DNA from: an uncultured Chryseobacterium sp.
GTDB taxonomy: Bacteria; Bacteroidota; Bacteroidia; Flavobacteriales; Weeksellaceae
NCBI RefSeq assembly: GCF_936933875.1
Contig: NZ_CAKZIK010000026.1
Coordinates: 1-47,442, forward strand
DNA length: 47,442 nucleotides
Direction of reading: 5' to 3'
Part shown: in pieces, positions 16,054 to 24,206 of the stretch
Layout of the letters: each line of letters starts with the position of its first letter
Position numbering within the stretch: the first letter of the stretch is position 1
Notes under the pieces: generated by a model
Seen by the model: the letters and a program-made list of their open reading frames with translations, nothing else
Told to the model about the DNA's origin: nothing
Database searches by the model: none
Translations under genes and position numbers: made by a program

Positions 16054-16902
16054 TTAGAAAATTTCAACCTTCCATTCAGAAACAGCACTTGCTTTTCCAT
16101 CCAAAACCTGAATTCCTTCTTTTTCTTCAATTTTTCCGGAATGATTGTGATTATCCGCAATTCCCAACCAAGGTTCGATACAGATAAACGGTGCGTCTTT
16201 TTTTGTCCAAATTCCGAGATAAGTAAAATCAGGAAAATTAACTTTAAACAAAGGCTGACTGTCTCTCAAAATCGTCAAAGATTTCGTTGTCGAATTTTTT
16301 AGAACAATCGCATCTTTGGCGAATAAGTCATAATTTAAAGGCAAAATTTTATCATTCAAATCAATCTGAACTGTTTCTCCCGAAAATAAATTATCACAGA
16401 GTTTATGAGTAGTTAGTGACGTAGAATCATCAAATTTCAATGCGTAATCTTCGAAATTTCCATCAATTCTAAAAGCTGGATGTGCTCCAATGGAATAATA
16501 CATTTTCTTATCAGAATGATTGATAACGGAATATTTTATGGTGATGGAATTCTCATTCAAATAATAACCAATAATAAGCTCAAAATCAAAAGGAAAAATC
16601 TTCAAAGTTTCATCCGAATATTTCAATGAAAAAACAACTGAGTTTTCAGATTTTTCAGTTACTTCAAAATCCATTTCCCGAGCAAAACCATGACGAGGCA
16701 ACTGATATTTCTGACCTTCAAATTCAAAAGTATCGTCTTTTAAACCACCAATAATCGGAAAAAGTACAGGTGAAGTTTTGTCCCAAAACTGGGTATCAAT
16801 ATCCCAGATATAATTTTTTCCTTCTTTGATTAAAGAAGAAAGTTCAGCTCCTTTATGTTTGATTTCAGCTCTTAAAAACTGATTCTGAATGGTTGTTTTC
16901 AT
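16054..16902 (-). CDS. Aldose 1-epimerase family protein (LacX-like)
   Basis: The 282-residue protein matches the galactose mutarotase superfamily, subgroup LacX: GAELSSLIKEGKNYIWD near 19-35, PIIGGLKDD near 49, RHGFARE near 70 with the first active-site His, SIGAHPAFR near 137 with the second His, and a C-terminal CIEPWLGIADN. Members interconvert the anomers of sugars or sugar phosphates in the cytosol; the exact substrate is not known for this subgroup. It lies 10 nt after the acyl-CoA reductase gene on the same strand, which suggests co-transcription rather than a shared pathway. Confidence 0.87.
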   Translation of the reverse strand: MKTTIQNQFLRAEIKHKGAELSSLIKEGKNYIWDIDTQFWDKTSPVLFPIIGGLKDDTFEFEGQKYQLPRHGFAREMDFEVTEKSENSVVFSLKYSDETLKIFPFDFELIIGYYLNENSITIKYSVINHSDKKMYYSIGAHPAFRIDGNFEDYALKFDDSTSLTTHKLCDNLFSGETVQIDLNDKILPLNYDLFAKDAIVLKNSTTKSLTILRDSQPLFKVNFPDFTYLGIWTKKDAPFICIEPWLGIADNHNHSGKIEEKEGIQVLDGKASAVSEWKVEIF

Positions 16903-16912
16903 CTAAAAAAAA

Positions 16913-17950
16913 TTAAATAACTTCCAAAAATTTCATCGTATCCACGTGATCTGCATAAGTATCCAAAGAAGGATTTTGCGCTTCTCCTAAACCCACTGAA
17001 CCTTCAATTACCAAATCCGGTTTTGCAACTACAGCCTGAATATCCTGTTCATTTTCTTCAATAAATTTCTGAACTTCTTCGATATTTTTATACCTCGAAA
17101 AATTAATCACAGAAAGCGGACTGAATAGCTTTTCATCCTCTTTCAGCATCACAAAATTATTGTCCCAAAACTGCTCCATATTCAACAGATAAACAGCGCG
17201 GTTATAATCGTAATTGTTGGCATATTTGTGGTGATTAATGATGTCTTTAAAATGCAAAAAATTCTCAAAAAGTCTGTCAATTTTAAAATCTTCAGGAATT
17301 AAAATTCGCGTCACATTTCTACAACCCAATCCAAAATAACGGAAAATATCTTCAGACAAAAGTTGTAATTCTTCATCCGTTTCATCACCTTTCAAAACTG
17401 CAATGGATGTTCTGTTTTTACGGATGATGCTCAATTTATTTTTAAAATAATATTCCAGATAACGCGCAGTATTATTGCTTCCTGTTGCGATTACAGCATC
17501 AAAAATTTCTAATTTTTCAACCAGTTCATAATCGACATTTCCTTCTGAAAGTTCATTCCATTTTTTAAGAATAAAAGGTAAAATCCAGCGGTCTTTTGAT
17601 GAAAGTTTAATCACAGGAATATGATTGCTGAAAACCACAGAAATAACATCGTGAAAACCCACCATCGGAATATTTCCAGCTAAAATTAAACCTACTTTTT
17701 TTGAAAACTTTGAAACCTGATAATGTTGAAGCCAATTTTCTAAATTTTCTTCGGTTAACAAATTAGCCCACTGTTTCAAAGCAAATCTTTGATTTTCCTG
17801 TGTAAACCATGGATTTTCTGTTTCTGAACGTCGTAGTATTGCCGAAAGTTCTTCTTGGTCGTTATCAAATTGTTCAGGATTTTTATCCAGAAAAGACTTA
17901 AAGAAGTTTCCCAATTTTGCCAATCCTGTAATTTGTTTTGCTCTGTCCAT
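16913..17950 (-). CDS. LuxC-type acyl-CoA reductase
   Basis: From the ATG at 17950 the product has 345 residues (MDRAKQITGLAKLG at its start). It belongs to the aldehyde-dehydrogenase superfamily: KVGLILAGNIPMVGFHDV near 85-102 resembles the LuxC nucleotide-binding region, and FGLGCRNVTRILIP near 230 carries the conserved Cys expected to hold the thioester. The reaction would be NADPH-dependent reduction of acyl-CoA or acyl-ACP to aldehyde. An upstream start at 18028 is possible, but the added 26 residues overlap a good promoter (17970-17998), so I chose the shorter form. The lux partners LuxA, B, D and E are absent, so light emission is not implied. Confidence 0.85.
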   Translation of the reverse strand: MDRAKQITGLAKLGNFFKSFLDKNPEQFDNDQEELSAILRRSETENPWFTQENQRFALKQWANLLTEENLENWLQHYQVSKFSKKVGLILAGNIPMVGFHDVISVVFSNHIPVIKLSSKDRWILPFILKKWNELSEGNVDYELVEKLEIFDAVIATGSNNTARYLEYYFKNKLSIIRKNRTSIAVLKGDETDEELQLLSEDIFRYFGLGCRNVTRILIPEDFKIDRLFENFLHFKDIINHHKYANNYDYNRAVYLLNMEQFWDNNFVMLKEDEKLFSPLSVINFSRYKNIEEVQKFIEENEQDIQAVVAKPDLVIEGSVGLGEAQNPSLDTYADHVDTMKFLEVI

Positions 17951-17969
17951 ATTTTGGAAAATGTTTGTG

Positions 17970-17998
17970 CAAAATAAAGCAATTAAAAACAAAGCAAA
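17970..17998 (-). promoter_or_regulatory. Promoter of the acyl-CoA reductase gene
   Basis: On the minus strand TTTG (17998-17995), 18 nt, then TATTTTG (17976-17970), close to the consensus. The chosen ATG lies 20 nt downstream. Confidence 0.55.
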
Positions 17999-18039
17999 TG
18001 GAAGATAAAAAAAATAATTCTGCTCCATTGCCTGAGCTA

Positions 18040-18071
18040 TTGGTGTGATTTAATTAATAATATTATTTTTG
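18040..18071 (+). promoter_or_regulatory. Promoter of the phytochrome operon
   Basis: TTG at 18040-18042, 21 nt, then a perfect -7 box TATTTTTG (18064-18071), 21 nt before the phytochrome start codon. It is divergent from the acyl-CoA reductase promoter, 42 nt away. Confidence 0.65.
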
Positions 18072-18092
18072 CGTATTAATTTAACATAATAA

Positions 18093-19763
18093 ATGGATTA
18101 TTCCGAGTGCCACAAAGAGCAGATACACAATCCTGAACACATTCAATCCTTCGGGTACCTTATTGGTCTTGATTATAAAACGCGAAGCATAGAATTCTAC
18201 AGTGAAAATCTTTCTGAAATTTTTGATATTGAAGAGGAAGAATTGCTAAACACATCATTCTCTCATTTCTACGATGTTTTTTACGAAATTATTGAATCTA
18301 AAATTTATAGCGAACTTACCGGTAAAGTGGATGAAGGAAGAAAACTCATTGGTGAAATTACCATCAACAGAAAGAAATATCACCTTACCATTTTTAAGCA
18401 TGAAAAATATCTTTTTATAGAAATAGAACAGTTTACGGCTTCTGTACTGAAAAATGTTGACATCTTTCATTCCATCGAGAACACCAAAATTTTTGATGAT
18501 GAAATTTCTGTTTGGCAGGATCTTACTCAAAATATTTTCAGGATTACGCAATATGATCGTGTAATGGTTTATCAATTCCTTGAAGATGGTTCCGGGAAAG
18601 TAATTGCAGAAACTAAAAATGATAATTTCGACAGTTATCTTAATTTATACTACCCGGAAAGCGATATACCCAAACAAGCACGAGAGCTTTATCTAAAGAG
18701 CACAAAAAGAATTTTCAGTAATATTTACAGTATTCCTTGTAAAATAATTTCTGCCAGGCAGGAAAAGTTAGATCTTACCTACTCTTCATTTCGTGCTATG
18801 TCTCCTATACATGCAGTTTACCTAAAAAATGCAGGGGTAGCTTCCAGTTTCAGTATTTCGATTATTATTAAAAATAAACTTTGGGGATTGATTACCTGCC
18901 AAAACGTTGAAGTAAAACATATCGACCTTTACAGCAGAATTCAGGCCGGAGTATTTACGATATTGGCAACTAACAGTGCTGAACTTATTAACGATAAAAC
19001 ACGGTACAAGGATAATATTAAATTTGAAAAGGAACTTTCTGCTTTAAAATCTAAATTTTTTGTAAACCAAAATAAAAGGAAAAGTACAGAAACTTATACG
19101 GAAAAATTTAATCAACTCTTAGAAAGCGACGGTATAGCTTATTTTAACAATGGAATATGGACCAAAATAGGAAATGTACCTTCGGATAATATTGTGGAAA
19201 ATATTTTGGATTGGTGTAAAACCAACGTTGAAAATATTTTTATAAGCGACAGTTTTATGAAAGATTTTGGAGAAGAGCTCAACCTGGATGAAAACTCAGC
19301 AGGAGTTTGCATATGTAAGCTCGATTCTGCTAAGAACCAAACCATAATTTGGTTCCGAAAAGAATTTCAGAACAAAATTTCGTGGGCTGGAAAAGACGAA
19401 AAACATTTGGAAAAGATAAATTATTACGGTGAATGGAGAACTGCTGTTTCACCAAGACAATCCTTTGATGTTTTTAGTGAAAATATTAAAGGAAAGTCTT
19501 TACCATGGGATAAAAGTTCGGAAGAAAAAATCAGAAAAATTAAAGATCTTTTGGAAGAATATGATGAGTTTATCAATTTGAATGGAGATGATTTAAATCC
19601 CGGTACCGAAATTACAGGAAACATTGATCATTTGGAAGAATATGTTGTGAAAATGCAGAAACTCATTACAGGCATCAAAAATTTGGAAAGTAATTCAGAG
19701 GTTTACGACGCAAAGAAAGAAGAACTTGCAAATTTGTACCGCATAATGAAAAAATATTCATAA
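18093..19763 (+). CDS. Bacteriophytochrome photosensory protein (PAS-GAF-PHY) without output kinase
   Basis: The 556-residue protein has the full photosensory core. A PAS domain (about 1-115) has Cys6 placed to bind biliverdin, followed by the signature IHNPEHIQSFG. A GAF domain (about 120-300) has DRVMVYQF, PESDIP at 188-193 in place of the usual PASDIP, and SPIH with His240. A PHY domain (about 330-475) shows tongue residues WAGK at 431-434 and PRQSF at 454-458. The position matching DrBphP His290 is Gln270 (TCQN). After the PHY domain there is only a helical tail of about 80 residues, with no kinase, GGDEF or other output domain. It should sense red/far-red light and signal through an unknown partner. 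The heme oxygenase that makes its chromophore starts 3 nt downstream. Confidence 0.9.
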   Translation: MDYSECHKEQIHNPEHIQSFGYLIGLDYKTRSIEFYSENLSEIFDIEEEELLNTSFSHFYDVFYEIIESKIYSELTGKVDEGRKLIGEITINRKKYHLTIFKHEKYLFIEIEQFTASVLKNVDIFHSIENTKIFDDEISVWQDLTQNIFRITQYDRVMVYQFLEDGSGKVIAETKNDNFDSYLNLYYPESDIPKQARELYLKSTKRIFSNIYSIPCKIISARQEKLDLTYSSFRAMSPIHAVYLKNAGVASSFSISIIIKNKLWGLITCQNVEVKHIDLYSRIQAGVFTILATNSAELINDKTRYKDNIKFEKELSALKSKFFVNQNKRKSTETYTEKFNQLLESDGIAYFNNGIWTKIGNVPSDNIVENILDWCKTNVENIFISDSFMKDFGEELNLDENSAGVCICKLDSAKNQTIIWFRKEFQNKISWAGKDEKHLEKINYYGEWRTAVSPRQSFDVFSENIKGKSLPWDKSSEEKIRKIKDLLEEYDEFINLNGDDLNPGTEITGNIDHLEEYVVKMQKLITGIKNLESNSEVYDAKKEELANLYRIMKKYS

Positions 19764-19766
19764 AAA

Positions 19767-20321
19767 ATGAAATTAGTAACCGATTTTCTTAAAGACAAAA
19801 CTGCTCATTTACATGATGCTGCAGAAGTAAAATTCAGTTCCAAAAAAGTATTTGACAAAAGCTATTCCAAAGAAGATTATTTCAAATTTCTAAACTCAAA
19901 TTATTTGCTGTATCAAAATTTTGAAGGCGAAATCGATTCAAATTTAAATCCGGAATACAAAGAAAAAATTGGTTGGAATAAGCGCAGAAAACTCAATTTA
20001 CTTGTTGAAGAATTTAGTTTAAACCGCCACTCTTTCTCCAAAAATTTTGATGCAATAATTCTTGATAATAACGAGCAGGCTTTCGGAGCATTGTACGTAC
20101 TTGAAGGCTCTACTTTAGGTGGAAATATGATCAAAAAACATTTATTGCAGAACGAAGAATTCAGCAATTACCATTTTCTTTTCTTAGGTTGGTATGGTGC
20201 TGAAACAGGCACAAACTGGACGCAATTAAAAGATTTATTGAATACTGAAATCTCAGAAAAGCAGTTTGAGGAAGCCCTGAAAGGTGCAGAAAAAGTATAT
20301 CATTTTTTGTTGGCCAACTAA
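19767..20321 (+). CDS. Biliverdin-producing heme oxygenase (BphO type)
   Basis: The 184-residue helical protein has the expected proximal heme ligand in KTAHLHDAAE (His16). The distal-helix motif is GALYVLEGSTLGGNMI at about 112-127, typical of the HmuO/BphO group. It opens heme to biliverdin, Fe2+ and CO using reduced ferredoxin or another donor. The start follows the phytochrome stop by 3 nt, so the two are co-translated and the product most likely supplies its chromophore. A 2[4Fe-4S] ferredoxin gene with its own promoter follows, but whether it feeds electrons to this enzyme is unknown. Length is slightly short but complete. Confidence 0.92.
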   Translation: MKLVTDFLKDKTAHLHDAAEVKFSSKKVFDKSYSKEDYFKFLNSNYLLYQNFEGEIDSNLNPEYKEKIGWNKRRKLNLLVEEFSLNRHSFSKNFDAIILDNNEQAFGALYVLEGSTLGGNMIKKHLLQNEEFSNYHFLFLGWYGAETGTNWTQLKDLLNTEISEKQFEEALKGAEKVYHFLLAN

Positions 20322-20362
20322 TATGTTTTTTCTTCATTTAAAGCATTTTATCACGCTAATTT

Positions 20363-20393
20363 TTTGAAGCTGCGACCATAATTTGTATCTTTG
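20363..20393 (+). promoter_or_regulatory. Strong promoter of the ferredoxin gene
   Basis: TTTG (20363-20366), 19 nt, TATCTTTG (20386-20393): an ideal Bacteroidota promoter, 24 nt before the ferredoxin ATG. Confidence 0.8.
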
Positions 20394-20417
20394 TGAAAAT
20401 TAAAAATACAATTAGCA

Positions 20418-20768
20418 ATGGCTATTAAAATAACAGATGAATGTATTAATTGTGGCGCCTGCGAACCAGAATGCCCAAATAATGCAATTTATGAAGGCGC
20501 TGTAGACTGGAAAGCTGCTGATGGAACTGCTCTCTCCGGAATAGTTGTCATGAAATCCGGCTTAACCATCGATGCAAATGCTCCACAGGAACCTCTAAGT
20601 GATGATGTTTATTTTATTGTTACTGATAAATGTACGGAGTGTAAAGGCTTCCACGAAGAACCGCAGTGTGCTGCAGTTTGTCCTGTAGATTGCTGTGTTC
20701 CGGATGAAGATCACGTAGAATCTGAAGAAAGCTTACTTGCCAAGAAAGCTTTTCTACACGGAGAATAA
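20418..20768 (+). CDS. 2[4Fe-4S] dicluster ferredoxin
   Basis: The 116-residue electron carrier has two Cys motifs. The first is CINCGACEPECP at residues 9-20. The second, CTECKGFHEEPQCAAVCP, has extra residues between the second and third Cys, as in the Allochromatium vinosum-type ferredoxins whose clusters have very low potential. A segment of about 45 residues lies between the motifs (INCG...VDWKAADGTALSG...). It has its own promoter and a strong terminator, so it is monocistronic. The nearby LuxC-type reductase and heme oxygenase are possible partners; no direct evidence for either. Confidence 0.93.
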   Translation: MAIKITDECINCGACEPECPNNAIYEGAVDWKAADGTALSGIVVMKSGLTIDANAPQEPLSDDVYFIVTDKCTECKGFHEEPQCAAVCPVDCCVPDEDHVESEESLLAKKAFLHGE

Positions 20769-20778
20769 AAATTCCTTC

Positions 20779-20804
20779 GCTCATCAATGATGGGCTTTTT
20801 TTTT
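20779..20804 (+). terminator. Intrinsic terminator of the ferredoxin gene
   Basis: GCTCATC (20779-20785) pairs with GATGGGC (20789-20795, one G-U) around AAT, followed by T9. Confidence 0.88.
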
Positions 20805-20883
20805 AAGAATTTTTCCATACAAAACCAATCCAAAATCTAATTAATATTGCCGCAGTTTGCGGTAAATGAAAATTTTAAAAGCT

Positions 20884-21948
20884 ATGAGCAAAAAGCACAA
20901 TTTCAGCGCAGGACCATGTATTTTGCCGCAGGAAGTTTTCCAAAAATCTGCAGAAGCAATCCTGGATTTTAACGGAATCGGACTTTCTATTCTTGAGATT
21001 TCACACCGAAGCAAAGATTTCCTTCCGGTAATGGAAGAAGCAAGAGCAATTGTAAAGCGATTGATGAATTTAGGTGATGATTACGAAGTCATTTATTTGG
21101 GAGGTGGCGCAAGTCTTCAGTTTTTGATGACGCCGATGAATTTGATGAAAGCTGAAAACGGAAAAGCTGCTTATCTTGATACGGGTACTTGGGCTGCAGG
21201 TGCTATTAAAGAAGCTAAAAAATTAGGAACAGTAGATGTTGTGGGTTCTTCAAAAGCTGAGAATTATTCTTTCATTCCGAAAGATTTTAAAGTAGGTTCA
21301 GAATACGATTATTTCCACTGTACTTCTAACAATACCATTTACGGAACGCAGATGAAAGAGTTTCCTGAAGTGGATACTTTGATGGTTTGCGATATGAGTT
21401 CTGATATATTTTCGCGTCAGCTCGATTTTTCAAAATTTGATTTGATTTATGCCGGAGCTCAGAAAAATATGGGTCCAGCTGGAGCGACTCTGGTTGTTGT
21501 TAAAAAAGATATCCTTGGGAAAACCGGAAGAGATATTCCATCATACTTAGATTATTCTTTGCACATTGCAAAAGAATCGATGTTTAATACACCTCCCGTA
21601 TTTCCAGTTTATGCTTCGTTGTTAACATTACAGCATTTAGAAAAAAATGGTGGAATTGCTGGAGCTGAAGCAAGAAATGAAGCCAAAGCAAAATTATTAT
21701 ATGATGAAATCGACAGCAATCCTTTATTCGAAACTTTCTGCTCAAAAGAAGACCGTTCTTTAATGAATGTTTCTTTCAAATTATTGGATGAATCTAAAAA
21801 AGAAGAATTTGATGCTGCCTGGAAAGCTGCAGGAATCAACGGTTTGAACGGACACAGAAGTTTAGGTGGTTACAGAGCGAGTTTGTACAATGCTTTACCT
21901 ATTGAAAGTGTTCAGGTTTTGGTGGATGTAATGAAGAATTTAAAATAA
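20884..21948 (+). CDS. serC: Phosphoserine aminotransferase
   Basis: From the ATG at 20884 the product has 354 residues and begins MSKKHNFSAGPCILP, the standard SerC start. An ATG 18 nt upstream (20866) is in frame but adds residues not typical of the family. Other marks are LEISHRSKDF near 40, GGGASLQF near 72, the pyridoxal-phosphate lysine in YAGAQKNMGPAG near 190, and C-terminal LGGYRASLYNALP. It converts 3-phosphohydroxypyruvate and glutamate to phosphoserine. It heads the operon serC-serA-DUF1015. A CCGCA/TGCGG hairpin lies at 20850-20862 in the leader, near a -7-like TAATATTG (20842-20849). Confidence 0.95.
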   Translation: MSKKHNFSAGPCILPQEVFQKSAEAILDFNGIGLSILEISHRSKDFLPVMEEARAIVKRLMNLGDDYEVIYLGGGASLQFLMTPMNLMKAENGKAAYLDTGTWAAGAIKEAKKLGTVDVVGSSKAENYSFIPKDFKVGSEYDYFHCTSNNTIYGTQMKEFPEVDTLMVCDMSSDIFSRQLDFSKFDLIYAGAQKNMGPAGATLVVVKKDILGKTGRDIPSYLDYSLHIAKESMFNTPPVFPVYASLLTLQHLEKNGGIAGAEARNEAKAKLLYDEIDSNPLFETFCSKEDRSLMNVSFKLLDESKKEEFDAAWKAAGINGLNGHRSLGGYRASLYNALPIESVQVLVDVMKNLK

Positions 21949-21954
21949 TCATTC

Positions 21955-22923
21955 ATGAAAGTTTTAGCAAACGACGGAATTTCTGCATCGGGTATTAAAG
22001 CACTTCAGGAAGCCGGAATCGAATTGGTAGAAGCTAAAGTGTCGCAGGAACACTTAACCAACTTCATTAACGAAAATAATATTGATGTGCTTTTGGTTAG
22101 AAGTGCAACACAAGTTCCTGCAGATTTAATAGACGACTGTCCTTCATTAAAAATCGTTGGACGTGGCGGTGTTGGAATGGACAATATTGATGTTGAATAT
22201 GCCATTGAAAAAGGTTTGTACGTCATCAACACTCCGAATGCTTCATCCAGGTCTGTTGCAGAACTGGTTTTCGGGCATTTCTTCAGCCTTGCAAGATTTC
22301 TGCACGAATCGAACAGAATGATGCCTTTGGAAGGAGAATCTCAGTTTAATGCATTGAAAAAATCATATTCAAAAGCTTATGAGCTTGAAGGAAAAACTTT
22401 AGGCGTTATTGGTTTTGGAGGAATTGGACAGGAAGTAGTGAAAATCGGGATTTCTTTGGGAATGAAAGTAAAAGTCCTTACCAGAAAACCACACACACAA
22501 ACCATTTCTCTTGAGTTTTTTGATGGTCAGAAAGTCAATTTCGAAATTACTTCCACCAACAATTGGAACGAATTTTTAAAAGATACTGATTTCATCAGCA
22601 TCAACACGCCAAAAACCAGCCAATATATTATCGATACCCCTCAGTTTGAAATGATGAAAGACGGCGTCTTCATCGTTAATACAGCAAGAGGAGGCGTCAT
22701 CAATGAAGTTACCCTACTCGATTTTATTGAGGAAGGAAAAGTTGCAGGAGCCGCTCTAGACGTTTTCGAAAACGAACCACAACCGGAATTGCCACTTCTG
22801 ATGAACGCAAGTCTCTCACTTTCACCACATTTGGGTGGAAATACATTAGATGCTCAGGAAAAAATAGGAACAGAACTTGCATTACAGATTATAGACATTA
22901 AAAAGAAAGAAAATTTTAGCTAA
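21955..22923 (+). CDS. serA: D-3-phosphoglycerate dehydrogenase (short form, no ACT domain)
   Basis: The 322-residue D-2-hydroxyacid dehydrogenase has a Rossmann glycine loop GVIGFGGIGQEV near 145-156. The catalytic set is Arg in NTARGGVINE near 240, Glu in ENEPQPELP near 270 and His in SPHLGGNT near 292. It oxidises 3-phosphoglycerate to 3-phosphohydroxypyruvate, which SerC encoded 6 nt upstream then aminates. The context makes SerA the best name. It lacks the C-terminal ACT domain that gives serine feedback in many SerA proteins, so control by serine may differ here. Confidence 0.9.
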   Translation: MKVLANDGISASGIKALQEAGIELVEAKVSQEHLTNFINENNIDVLLVRSATQVPADLIDDCPSLKIVGRGGVGMDNIDVEYAIEKGLYVINTPNASSRSVAELVFGHFFSLARFLHESNRMMPLEGESQFNALKKSYSKAYELEGKTLGVIGFGGIGQEVVKIGISLGMKVKVLTRKPHTQTISLEFFDGQKVNFEITSTNNWNEFLKDTDFISINTPKTSQYIIDTPQFEMMKDGVFIVNTARGGVINEVTLLDFIEEGKVAGAALDVFENEPQPELPLLMNASLSLSPHLGGNTLDAQEKIGTELALQIIDIKKKENFS

Positions 22924-22925
22924 TT

Positions 22926-24170
22926 ATGCCGATATTTAGACCTTTTAGAGGAGTGCGTCCTCAAAATGATTTTATAGACAAATTCCCGACGCATCCTTTA
23001 GATAACTTTACGCAGGAGGAAATTAACAAAAAATCTCAGGAAGATTTGTCGTACATACAGATGATTAAGCCGTATGTTGTGAGCAAATCAAAGGATATTG
23101 ACCGTAACCTTAGAAAAATCCGAACTAATTACGAGGAATTGTTGGATAATAAGGTGTTGGTTCAGGATTCTTCCTCTTATTATCTTTATCAGCAAATTTT
23201 GCCTAATAAAACCATATTTCGAGGACTTTTAGGCTTGGTTTCTGTTGAAGATTTCCAAAATGGAAAGATCAAAAAGCACGAATCTACTCTTACGGAAAGA
23301 AAGGAAAAATTAGCACATTATCTGGAGAAAGTCAATATTCAGGCTGAACCGGTTCTACTAACTTACAATTCAAATTCTAAAGTTGAATTATTGATGAACC
23401 ACGAGGAAAAGAACGTCCCCGTCATCAATTATGTATCTGAAAACGGAACCAGACATAAAATCTGGAAAATCGACAACCGTTTGAAAATGCAGCAGTTTAA
23501 GGAGGTCTTGGAACAGATTGATTCGTTTTACATTGCAGACGGACATCACAGAATTGGTTCTACAGCGCTCAATGCAAAGCATCTTAAAGAAAAAAATAAA
23601 AAACATAACGGTTCTGAACCTTACAATTTTGTATTTAGCTATATCGTTTCAAAAGAATCCATTAAAATACACGATTACAACCGTTTGGTAAAGGATTTGA
23701 ATGGATTAACACCTCAAGATTTTCTTAAAAAATTAGAGAAATCGTTCCTGATTCACGAAAAAGGAGAAACTCCATACTTCCCTTCTCAGAAATTCCACTT
23801 CAGCCTTTATTTGGATGGAAAATTCTACAGCCTTCACGTGAAGCATGAATTGAGAAAAGAAGCCCACTTCGAAAATTTAGACTTGGACCATTTCCTACTT
23901 GAAAAATATATCTTCCAGGAAATTTTAGGAATTGAAAATTATAAAACAACCGATAAAACAACTTATATTAAAGGAAACTCTACTGTTGATGGTATTTTGG
24001 AACTGAAAAAAGAAGTAGATTCAGGAGAATACGCTGCCGGTTTTGGTATTTACCCTGTAAGTTTTAACGATTTGGTAAAAGTATCTGATAAAAACATCAA
24101 AATGCCACCAAAATGTACATTAATTGAGCCTAAATTAATCACAGCGCTTGTAATGTACGACATGAAATAA
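22926..24170 (+). CDS. DUF1015 family protein
   Basis: The 414-residue protein opens with IFRPFRGVRP, and contains SSYYLYQQI near 80, FYIADGHHRIGST at about 198-210 and FVFSYIVS near 235. These are the conserved blocks of DUF1015, a soluble family of unknown biochemical role. Its GHHR box resembles the ParB/Srx-type fold motif seen in serine-kinase SbnI-like proteins. It starts 2 nt after serA and is therefore translated with the serine operon. By position a role in serine metabolism (for example a serine kinase) is plausible but unproved. Confidence 0.88.
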   Translation: MPIFRPFRGVRPQNDFIDKFPTHPLDNFTQEEINKKSQEDLSYIQMIKPYVVSKSKDIDRNLRKIRTNYEELLDNKVLVQDSSSYYLYQQILPNKTIFRGLLGLVSVEDFQNGKIKKHESTLTERKEKLAHYLEKVNIQAEPVLLTYNSNSKVELLMNHEEKNVPVINYVSENGTRHKIWKIDNRLKMQQFKEVLEQIDSFYIADGHHRIGSTALNAKHLKEKNKKHNGSEPYNFVFSYIVSKESIKIHDYNRLVKDLNGLTPQDFLKKLEKSFLIHEKGETPYFPSQKFHFSLYLDGKFYSLHVKHELRKEAHFENLDLDHFLLEKYIFQEILGIENYKTTDKTTYIKGNSTVDGILELKKEVDSGEYAAGFGIYPVSFNDLVKVSDKNIKMPPKCTLIEPKLITALVMYDMK

Positions 24171-24206
24171 AAAATTTTTCTAAATTCGTCAGACCAAAAT
24201 CAGTCA

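Noticed and set aside
16913..17950. A bioluminescence (lux) locus because of the LuxC-type reductase
   Set aside because: No luciferase, LuxD or LuxE genes are nearby; such reductases are common in non-luminous Bacteroidota.
17951..18028. N-terminal hydrophobic extension of the acyl-CoA reductase (start at 18028)
   Set aside because: The added residues overlap a good promoter, and the hydrophobic stretch is not expected in a cytosolic LuxC-type enzyme.
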